Below are positions 57,960 through 64,000 of a DNA stretch of 64,000 nt, piece by piece. The stretch spans positions 2,356,001 through 2,420,000 of the forward strand of contig NZ_CP061378.1 of NCBI RefSeq assembly GCF_015624485.1. Reading direction: 5' to 3'. The position numbers and the translations under genes are program-made. Under the pieces are notes generated by a model, which was given only the letters and a program-made list of their open reading frames with translations, was not told the DNA's origin and made no database searches. How positions within the stretch are numbered: position 1 is the stretch's first letter; each line of letters begins with the position of its first letter. The DNA comes from Bradyrhizobium genosp. L (lineage in GTDB: Bacteria; Pseudomonadota; Alphaproteobacteria; Rhizobiales; Xanthobacteraceae).

Positions 57960-58679
57960 ATGGCCTTGGTCGAAGTAAAGGGCGTATCCAAGCGCTTCGG
58001 CGGTTTGACCGCCGTGTCCGACGTCGACCTCTCCGTCAATGCCGGAGAGCTGCATTGCCTGATCGGTCCGAACGGCGCCGGCAAGAGCACGCTGTTCAAG
58101 CTGATCGTCGGGCTCTACCCGCCGACCAAGGGCACCATCTCGTTCGATTCCGCCGATATCACCAACGAGCGTCCGTATGCGCGGGTGCAGCGGGGCATGA
58201 GCATCAAGATGCAGGCGCCGAGCGTCTTCAAGGAGCTGCCGGTGCGGCAGAACATCCAGATCGCGCTCCAGGAACGTCTGTCAGGCGCCGAATGCGCCGC
58301 CGAGGAGGAGCGGCTGCTGACGCTGCTCGATCTGGCTGATGATCGCGGCAAGCTCGCCGGGGCGTTGTCGCACGGCCAGCAGCAATGGCTCGAGATCGGC
58401 ATGGCGCTGGCGCTGCGGCCGCAGCTCCTCCTGCTGGACGAGCCGACCGCCGGGATGTCGCCGGAGGAAACCCACAAGACCGGCGAGCTGATCAAGTCGT
58501 TCAATGCCGAGGGCATGACGGTTCTCGTTGTCGAGCACGACATGGCGTTCGTGCGCCAGGTCGCGCAGCGCATCACCGTGCTGCATCTCGGCAAGATATT
58601 CGCGCGCGGCAGTCTCGACGCCATCCTGCAGGACGAGAAGGTCGCCGAAATCTATTTGGGTAAGACCCATGCCCACTGA
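57960..58679 (+). CDS. ABC ATPase, LivG/UrtD type
   Basis: 239 residues. Walker A GPNGAGKST, signature LSHGQQQWLEIGMAL (with His rather than the usual G after S), Walker B LLLLDEPTAGMSPEE, switch His in VEHDMAFV. Urea-type LivG proteins carry this HGQQQWLEIGMA signature, which supports an amide/urea rather than an amino acid transporter. Overlaps the LivF start by 11 nt. Confidence 0.94.
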   Translation: MALVEVKGVSKRFGGLTAVSDVDLSVNAGELHCLIGPNGAGKSTLFKLIVGLYPPTKGTISFDSADITNERPYARVQRGMSIKMQAPSVFKELPVRQNIQIALQERLSGAECAAEEERLLTLLDLADDRGKLAGALSHGQQQWLEIGMALALRPQLLLLDEPTAGMSPEETHKTGELIKSFNAEGMTVLVVEHDMAFVRQVAQRITVLHLGKIFARGSLDAILQDEKVAEIYLGKTHAH

Positions 58680-59379
58680 TCGCATTCTGGAAGTGTCCGG
58701 ACTCTGGGCGGGCTACGGCGCGACCCCGATCCTGCAGGGCATCAGCATGCAGGTCGCGCGCGGCGAGATCGTCGGCGTGATCGGCCGCAACGGCGTCGGC
58801 AAATCGACGCTGATGCGATGCATCATCGGCCTGCTGCAGACCTGGCGCGGCACGATCACCTTCATGGAGCGCGACGTGACGCAGCTCGAGGCCGATGCAC
58901 GGGCGCGTGCCGGCTTCGGCTACATCCCGCAGGGCCGCGACGTGTTTCCGCAGATGACCGTGGAGGAGAACCTGCAGGTCGGCGAGCTGATCGGCGGCCC
59001 CGATGGAAAGAAGTTGCGGGAGCTCGTCTATACCTACTTCCCGCGCCTGAAGGAGCGCCGGCGTCAGGCCGCCGGCACCATGTCGGGCGGCGAGCAGCAG
59101 CAGCTCGCGATCGGACGCGCGCTGATCGGCAATCCGAGCCTGATGATCCTGGATGAGCCATCCGAGGGCATCCAACCCTCGATCGTGCAGCACATCTGCG
59201 AAGCGCTGAAATCGTTCCGCGACGAGCTCGGCACCACCATCATCTTCGTCGAGCAGAATCTCGACACCATCCTTGCCGTCGCCCAGCGCTGCTACATCAT
59301 GGAGAAGGGCAAGATCACGCGGTCGCTGGCCGGCGAGGAGGTCAACGAAGACAATGTCCGCGCCCAGCTGTTGCTTTGA
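58669..59379 (+). CDS. ABC ATPase, LivF/UrtE type
   Basis: 236 residues from ATG 58669; the upstream part of the frame is a shadow of LivG. Walker A GRNGVGKST, GYIPQGRDVFPQMTVEENL, signature MSGGEQQQLAIGRAL, Walker B LMILDEPSEGIQPSI. The IPQGRDVFP/EGIQPSIV pattern is again urea-transporter-like (UrtE). Last component of the transporter. Confidence 0.94.
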   Translation: MPTDRILEVSGLWAGYGATPILQGISMQVARGEIVGVIGRNGVGKSTLMRCIIGLLQTWRGTITFMERDVTQLEADARARAGFGYIPQGRDVFPQMTVEENLQVGELIGGPDGKKLRELVYTYFPRLKERRRQAAGTMSGGEQQQLAIGRALIGNPSLMILDEPSEGIQPSIVQHICEALKSFRDELGTTIIFVEQNLDTILAVAQRCYIMEKGKITRSLAGEEVNEDNVRAQLLL

Positions 59380-59436
59380 TCGGCTGCGCCGAGGAGAAGC
59401 GCGATTTACAATTGATAATAGTGGAGGGAGCGAACC

Positions 59437-60198
59437 ATGGATCTGGGACTCAAGGGAGCAAAAGTTCTCGTCACCGGCAGCACCAAGGGGATCGGCAGGG
59501 CGATCGCCGACACCTTCGCGGCCGAAGGCGCTGATGTCGGCATCTGCGCCCGTAATCAGGCCGACGTCGACAGCGCGGTCGCGGCACTCAAGGCCACGGG
59601 CGTTGCGGCATTCGGCGGCGCGGTGGATGTCTCCAACGGCCCGGCGCTCAAGGCCTGGGTCGGCGACATGGCCGCGAAGCTCGGCGGCATCGACGTGGTG
59701 GTCGCCAATGTCAGCGCGCTGTCGATCGGGCAGGACGAGGAGAGCTGGGAGAAGGAATTCTCCACCGACATGATGGGCACGGTGCGGCTGGTCAATGCGG
59801 CGATGCCCTATCTGGAGAAGAGCAAGGCGGCCGCGATCGTCACCATCTCCAGCGTGTCGGGACGCGAAGTCGACTTCGCGAGCGGGCCTTACGGGACCTT
59901 CAAGGCCGCGATCATCCACTACACGCAAGGGCTGGCTTACCAGCTCGCCGGCCAGGGCATCCGCGCCAACTCGGTATCGCCGGGCAACACCTATTTCGAA
60001 GGCGGCGTCTGGAACATGATCAAGGACGGCAACCCCGAGCTCTACAAGACGGCGCTGGCGCTCAACCCGACCGGCCGCATGGGCACGCCGCAGGAGATGG
60101 CGAACGCCGCCGTGTTCCTCGCGAGCAAGGCGGCGAGCTTCATCACCGGGACGAACCTCGTCGTGGACGGCGCCTTGACCCGCGGCGTCCAGTTTTAG
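59437..60198 (+). CDS. Short-chain dehydrogenase/reductase
   Basis: 253 residues, with GTGGAGGGAGCG upstream of ATG 59437. Classical SDR: TGSTKGIGRAIA (NAD(P) loop), VVANVSALSIG in the place of N-A-G, Ser in ITISSVSGREV, and Y-x3-K in GPYGTFKAAIIHY, ending DGALTRGVQF. It lies between the transporter and amidase B on the same strand and probably in the same transcript. Which alcohol or ketone it handles is unknown. Confidence 0.9.
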   Translation: MDLGLKGAKVLVTGSTKGIGRAIADTFAAEGADVGICARNQADVDSAVAALKATGVAAFGGAVDVSNGPALKAWVGDMAAKLGGIDVVVANVSALSIGQDEESWEKEFSTDMMGTVRLVNAAMPYLEKSKAAAIVTISSVSGREVDFASGPYGTFKAAIIHYTQGLAYQLAGQGIRANSVSPGNTYFEGGVWNMIKDGNPELYKTALALNPTGRMGTPQEMANAAVFLASKAASFITGTNLVVDGALTRGVQF

Positions 60199-60221
60199 GC
60201 ACGCGAAGCCATCGCAGATCG

Positions 60222-60251
60222 TAGACCGCTGCGTGCAGCAGCGGCGGTCTA
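60222..60251 (+). repeat. Intergenic hairpin before amidase B
   Basis: TAGACCGC (60222-60229) pairs with GCGGTCTA (60244-60251), and TGC/GCA inside adds pairs. No T-run. It lies in the 89-bp gap between the SDR stop and the amidase B start, so it might separate or stabilise parts of the operon mRNA. Confidence 0.5.
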
Positions 60252-60287
60252 GGCAGGGTATTTCCGATCAAGACAGGACGCCGTCAG

Positions 60288-61691
60288 ATGTCAGCAGAAC
60301 CGTTGCACTACAAACCGATCACCGAAATCTCCGAGCTCATTCACCGCGGCGAGCTGAAGTCATCTGAGGTCACCGAGGCGATGCTGGCGCGGATCGCGAA
60401 GCTCGACGGTGAGTTTCACGGCTACGCACTCGTGCTCGCCGAACGCGCGATGGCGCAGGCCAAGAGCCATGACGGCGAAATCGCGAAGGGCATCTCGCGC
60501 GGCCCGCTGCACGGCGTGCCGATCGGGCTGAAGGACCTCTGCTACACGACGTTTGCGCCGACCGCGGGCGGCACGACGATTCATGCCAAATTCGTGCCGT
60601 CGTTCAACGCGACGATCGTCGACCGGCTCGAGCGCGCTGGCGCAGTCGCGCTCGGCAAGCTCAAGATGACCGAAGGCGCCTATACCAGCCATCATCCGGC
60701 CGACCAGGCCCCGCTGAATCCGTGGAATACCAACTATTGGGTCGGCTCTTCGTCGAGCGGCTCGGGCGTGGCGACGTCGGCCGGGCTTTGTTACGGCTCG
60801 ATCGGCAGCGACACCGGCGGCTCGATCAGGTTTCCGTCGGCGACCTGCGGCCTGACCGGGATCAAGCCGACCTGGGGCCGTGTCAGCCGATACGGCGTCT
60901 TCCCGCTGGCGGATTCGCTCGACCATGTCGGGCCGATGTGCCGCAGCGCCGCCGATGCCGCCGCGATGCTCGGCGTCATCGCCGGCGCCGACATCAACGA
61001 CCCGACCACCTTGCAGGCTCCGGTGCCGAACTATCTGGCGGGGATCGGGGACGGCATCCGCGGCTTGAGGATCGGGGTCGATCGTAAATACACCCAGGAC
61101 GGGATCGATCCGCAAATGGTGTCGGCCCTGGTGGAGGCTGAGCGGGTGCTTGCGGATCTCGGCGCCGAGATCCGCGAGATCAAATTCCCGTCGTATGAGA
61201 AGCTCGTCAGCATGTGGATTCCGATGTGCTCGATCGAGACGGCGGAGGCGCATCTAGCGACCTATCCGTCACGGAAGGCGGAATACGGTCCCGACCTTGC
61301 GCAATTGATCGAGCAGGGCAGGTCGATGAGCGGCGTCGAGATTGCCGCGATCCATCATGAGCGGCTGAAATTCAGCGGCAGCCTGGCTGTGATGTTCGCA
61401 GATATCGACCTGCTGCTGATCCCAACCATGCCGGTGCCGATCCCGACGCTCACCAGGATGAGCGAATATGGCGCCGACCCGACCGTGTTGCTGAACATCC
61501 TGCGCTTTACCGCGGTGTTCGACTTCTCGGGCAGCCCGACCATCACGCTGCCGATGGGCATGGCATCGGATCAGATGCCGCTCAGCATGCAGCTGGTCGG
61601 CCCGCATCTGTCCGAAGACGTCCTATCCCGCGCCGGTTATGCGTTCCAGTCGGTGACGGATTGGCACACGCGGCGGCCGCCCATCGCATGA
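60288..61691 (+). CDS. Amidase signature family amidase B, paralogue of the 52-kb amidase
   Basis: 467 residues, within one residue of amidase A. Catalytic parts: Lys in PIGLKDLCYTTFAP, GSSSSGSGVATSAG and nucleophile Ser in IGSDTGGSIRFPSATCG. Shares long near-identical stretches with amidase A (PTWGRVSRYG, GSSSSGSGVAT versus GASSSGSGVAT), so the two derive from a duplication. Divergence near the substrate loop (CYTTFAPTAGGTTIH versus CWVKGAPAAHGMTIH) suggests different amide preference. Last gene of the rightward amide unit. Confidence 0.93.
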   Translation: MSAEPLHYKPITEISELIHRGELKSSEVTEAMLARIAKLDGEFHGYALVLAERAMAQAKSHDGEIAKGISRGPLHGVPIGLKDLCYTTFAPTAGGTTIHAKFVPSFNATIVDRLERAGAVALGKLKMTEGAYTSHHPADQAPLNPWNTNYWVGSSSSGSGVATSAGLCYGSIGSDTGGSIRFPSATCGLTGIKPTWGRVSRYGVFPLADSLDHVGPMCRSAADAAAMLGVIAGADINDPTTLQAPVPNYLAGIGDGIRGLRIGVDRKYTQDGIDPQMVSALVEAERVLADLGAEIREIKFPSYEKLVSMWIPMCSIETAEAHLATYPSRKAEYGPDLAQLIEQGRSMSGVEIAAIHHERLKFSGSLAVMFADIDLLLIPTMPVPIPTLTRMSEYGADPTVLLNILRFTAVFDFSGSPTITLPMGMASDQMPLSMQLVGPHLSEDVLSRAGYAFQSVTDWHTRRPPIA

Positions 61692-61719
61692 AACGCGCGA
61701 CCTGAATGGCGCCGCAAAG

Positions 61720-62622
61720 TCACCAGCGAAAGGCTGGCATCAGGAAGTCCGGGATAGCGTCGGCCTGTTCGCATAGCTGCAACAGCTGCGGCTCGGGCAA
61801 GTCTCGATGAATGCCGGTCCGCACCAGAAGGGTCGATAGTCCCATCTGCCTGGCGCCGGCCACATCGTGCTCCGGGCTGTCGCCAATCATGATGGCGCGG
61901 GCATCAGGATCCAATGCGGCGGTCGCGATCGCCTGCGCGAAGATCAGCAAATGCGGCTTGCCGACATACTCGACCGCTCCGCCGAGATCTTCGTAGAGAC
62001 GTGCGATCGCGCCGGGGGCGGGCACGAGCTCACCGTCGCGCATCATCGTGATGTCGGGGTTGACGCAGATCGCCGGCACGCCCGCGCGGGCGGCGCTTGC
62101 CAGTTCGCGGTGGTAGGCTTGCAGCGGGATCCGGGGCGCGTCTGATCCGGCAAACACCAGAAAGGCGGCGTCCTGCGGATGGGCGACCAGTTCGAAGTCG
62201 TCGGACGAAAAGGCGTATCGTTCGTCGGCACGGCCGATCACGCAGGCCGCCGCACCGGTCATGAAGGGTGGCCCCAGCACGCCGCTCTTGACGCATTGCA
62301 GGGCCACCTCGCCGGAACTGACCACGGCATCGATACATGAGCCGGCAAAGCCCAGTGCGCGGAGCCGGTCCAGATTCGCAGCCGAACTCTTTCCCGAATT
62401 CGTCAGGACGACGACTTTCCGCCCGTAGGCCGCAATCCTGTTCAGCCCATCGATCGTGCCCAGACAGGCCGCGACGCCGTCATGCAGCACCCCGTATTGA
62501 TCCACCAGGAAGAGATCGAATCGTTCAACGATCTCCCGCATTCCGGTGATGCGCTTGACGTCCGCAAGCGGCGTCAGCGCTGGCTTTGCCGTTGGGATGC
62601 CGACCGGCGCGCGGCCAAACAT
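61720..62622 (-). CDS. HAD-IIA family phosphatase (NagD-like)
   Basis: 300 residues from ATG 62622, with GGAG upstream. HAD motifs: nucleophile Asp in FDLFLVDQYGVLHDG, motif II in VVVLTNSGKSSAANLDRL, Lys in VEYVGKPHLLIFAQAI, and the acidic motif MIGDSPEHDVAGARQMGLSTLLV. Large IIA cap between. Belongs to the uncharacterised branch of HAD-IIA proteins found in rhizobia. Starts 13 nt downstream of the class II aldolase stop on the same strand; together they could act on a small phosphorylated sugar or acid. Confidence 0.9.
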   Translation of the reverse strand: MFGRAPVGIPTAKPALTPLADVKRITGMREIVERFDLFLVDQYGVLHDGVAACLGTIDGLNRIAAYGRKVVVLTNSGKSSAANLDRLRALGFAGSCIDAVVSSGEVALQCVKSGVLGPPFMTGAAACVIGRADERYAFSSDDFELVAHPQDAAFLVFAGSDAPRIPLQAYHRELASAARAGVPAICVNPDITMMRDGELVPAPGAIARLYEDLGGAVEYVGKPHLLIFAQAIATAALDPDARAIMIGDSPEHDVAGARQMGLSTLLVRTGIHRDLPEPQLLQLCEQADAIPDFLMPAFRW

Positions 62623-62635
62623 GTCATGTCTCCAT

Positions 62636-63319
62636 CTATGCCATCGCTTCTCGCTTCTCGACCGGCGGATCTTGCACGCCGTAACTGCCGAACGCGGCTG
62701 CGGTCTCACCGATCTCGGCCTCGTTCAACAGCACCGGTCCGCCGATCGCCAGCGAGAGATAGTACTGCCGGGCGATCGTCTCGAGCTCGACCGCGAGCCA
62801 CATCGCCTTGTCCAGCGAAGCTCCCGTGGCGATCATCCCGTGATTGGCGAGCAGGCAGGCGGTGCGCCCCTCGAGCGCGTTGAGTGCATGTTCGGACAGC
62901 TCCTTGGTGCCGAACCTGGCGTAGCCGGCGACGCGGACGTTCATGCCGCCGAAGGCCGCCATCATGTAGTGGCAGGCCGGGATTTCCTTTCGCGCAATCG
63001 CCAGCACGGTCGCATAGGTCGAATGGGTATGGACGATGCCGCCGACGTCGGGGCGCGCTTTCATGATGTCGAGATGAAAGCGCCACTCGGTGGAAGGCTT
63101 GAGCGGCCCTCTCCATGATCCATAGTCGCCGTCGATAGGCATTGCCGCGATCATGTCTGGCGTGAGCGTTTCGTAGGGCGTAGCGGATGGCGAAATCAGC
63201 ATGGTGTTGCCATGGCGCGCCGAGATGTTTCCGGACGTGCCCTGGTTCAGCCCGCTGGCATTCATCCAGCGGCATTTCGCGATGATTGATTCGCGCAGCT
63301 GAAGTTCGGTATCGGTCAT
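62636..63319 (-). CDS. Class II aldolase/adducin domain protein
   Basis: 227 residues from ATG 63319, with CAGGAGCAGATC just upstream; the open frame to 63637 overlaps the SDR gene. Fuculose-phosphate-aldolase fold: GLNQGTSGNISARHG (phosphate loop), SPSATPYETL, zinc ligands in IVHTHSTYATVLA and NHGMIATGASLDKAMWLAVELE. Length fits L-fuculose-phosphate aldolase-like enzymes. It sits between an SDR and a HAD phosphatase, which together suggest a small sugar or hydroxyacid pathway. Confidence 0.92.
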   Translation of the reverse strand: MTDTELQLRESIIAKCRWMNASGLNQGTSGNISARHGNTMLISPSATPYETLTPDMIAAMPIDGDYGSWRGPLKPSTEWRFHLDIMKARPDVGGIVHTHSTYATVLAIARKEIPACHYMMAAFGGMNVRVAGYARFGTKELSEHALNALEGRTACLLANHGMIATGASLDKAMWLAVELETIARQYYLSLAIGGPVLLNEAEIGETAAAFGSYGVQDPPVEKREAMA

Positions 63320-63351
63320 GATCTGCTCCTGGCGGTCGGCGCGCGGCGCGC

Positions 63352-64000
63352 TCAATATTTCTGTCGGGTCGGCGTGATGCAGATCTCCTGCACCAGCGCC
63401 TTTTGCGGAAGGTTGTAGGCGTCGAGGATGAGGTCGGCGACATGCTCGGCCCCGATGCCGCCGCCGATCGCGGCCTTGTTTGCCTTGTAGTTGGCGAGCG
63501 TCGCCGGATCTTTCACGCCATCCAGCACCTCGGTTTCGATGATGCCGGGCGAGATAACGATGACGCGCACGTCGTAGGCGGACAAATATTCGCGCAAGCT
63601 CTCGGAGACGCCGTGGACGAAGAATTTGGTACCGCAATAGACCGTGTGGTCGGGATATACCTTGCGTCCCGCGATCGAGCTCATCATCACCAGCGTGCCG
63701 TGACGGCGCTCCATCATGCCGGCCATCACGGCGTGCACGCTGTTCATGACGCCGTTGACGTTGATGGCGATCATCTCGTCCCAGTCGGCGGGGTCCTGCT
63801 TGCCGATGTCGCCGAGCCGGGCGATACCGGCATTGGCGAACATCAGGTCGACCGGGCCGAATTTCGCTTCGGCCTCGTGCACCGCGGCGGCCAGCGCGGC
63901 GCGATCGCGCACGTCGACCTGGCGGCAGATCGAATTGGGCAGCCGCATGGCCTCGAGCCGATCGATGCGGCGGGCCATCAGCAGCACGGGGTGGCCGGCC
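63352..64000 (-). CDS. Short-chain dehydrogenase/reductase, 5' truncated at the window edge
   Basis: The frame stays open to the last base, and GHPVLLMARRIDRLEA is an internal SDR stretch, so the start (with its glycine-rich loop) lies outside the window. Visible SDR parts: DVRD, LMFANAGIARLGD (N-A-G), SSIAGRK (catalytic Ser) and YCGTK (Y-x3-K), then VISPGIIETEV. Most similar by eye to NADP-dependent 3-hydroxy acid dehydrogenases of the YdfG kind. First gene of the unit with the aldolase and HAD phosphatase. Confidence 0.9.
   Translation of the reverse strand, partial: AGHPVLLMARRIDRLEAMRLPNSICRQVDVRDRAALAAAVHEAEAKFGPVDLMFANAGIARLGDIGKQDPADWDEMIAINVNGVMNSVHAVMAGMMERRHGTLVMMSSIAGRKVYPDHTVYCGTKFFVHGVSESLREYLSAYDVRVIVISPGIIETEVLDGVKDPATLANYKANKAAIGGGIGAEHVADLILDAYNLPQKALVQEICITPTRQKY

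Noticed and set aside
1..64000. tRNA, rRNA, riboswitch or prophage genes
   Set aside because: No cloverleaf with a T-loop, no rRNA-like stretch, no recognised riboswitch core and no phage structural genes were seen by reading; a covariance-model scan was not possible.

Overview
The window looks like chromosome from a GC-rich alphaproteobacterium of the Bradyrhizobium type. The reasons are the codon bias, a CYP102-type P450 fusion close to a PHA synthase and a phenylacetate operon (an arrangement I remember from Bradyrhizobium, not checked), and several families of short palindromic repeats between genes. I find no rRNA, tRNA, CRISPR array or prophage. There is one intact insertion sequence. 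Genes at both edges are cut.

Layout. (1) 1-9.5 kb: 3' part of a self-sufficient P450/reductase fusion, a small methyltransferase-like gene, a secreted SnoaL-like protein, an alpha/beta hydrolase, a PHA cluster (PhaE-like, PhaC, GNAT, phasin) and a DUF445 membrane protein. (2) 9.7-18.9 kb: a lipase-like hydrolase, then phenylacetate catabolism: paaX, paaABCDE, paaI, paaK and an amidase that could feed phenylacetate from an amide. Palindromic elements sit inside this operon. (3) 18.9-26 kb: an MDR dehydrogenase, a YeeE-type sulfur transporter, a small secreted unknown, a divergent EamA exporter/MocR regulator pair with a clear operator, and an IS1202/ISNCY-like IS flanked by a perfect 17-bp direct repeat. 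(4) 26.1-31 kb, minus strand: a hydrolase-OsmC fusion, a sulfite-oxidase-like enzyme, an MFS carrier, a P450 and its ferredoxin.

(5) 31.4-50 kb, a nitrogen-compound catabolic region: a peptide/opine-type ABC transporter (binding protein, two permeases, fused double ATPase), an amidase, two APH/choline-kinase-like kinases, an inositol-monophosphatase-like enzyme, AraC and DeoR regulators, an AGXT2/ethanolamine-phosphate phospho-lyase-like PLP enzyme, a GlnA/PuuA-like ligase, an aldehyde dehydrogenase, an iron alcohol dehydrogenase and an M20 amidohydrolase. Kinase, PLP lyase and aldehyde enzymes together suggest an amino-alcohol pathway through a phosphorylated intermediate. (6) 50-61.7 kb: an AmiC/AmiR-like sensor and ANTAR antiterminator pair, divergent from an operon with an amidase, a formamidase, a five-gene urea/amide-type ABC transporter, an SDR and a second, paralogous amidase. 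The leader of the first amidase holds a strong sigma-70-like promoter followed about 130 nt later by a strong intrinsic terminator, which fits control by antitermination. (7) 61.7-64 kb, minus strand: a HAD-IIA phosphatase, a class II aldolase and a truncated SDR.

The most noteworthy signals are the attenuator/ANTAR amide system, the kinase/phospho-lyase cluster, the three tandem hairpins after the peptide-binding protein gene, and the IS with its long target duplication and inverted order of subterminal blocks.
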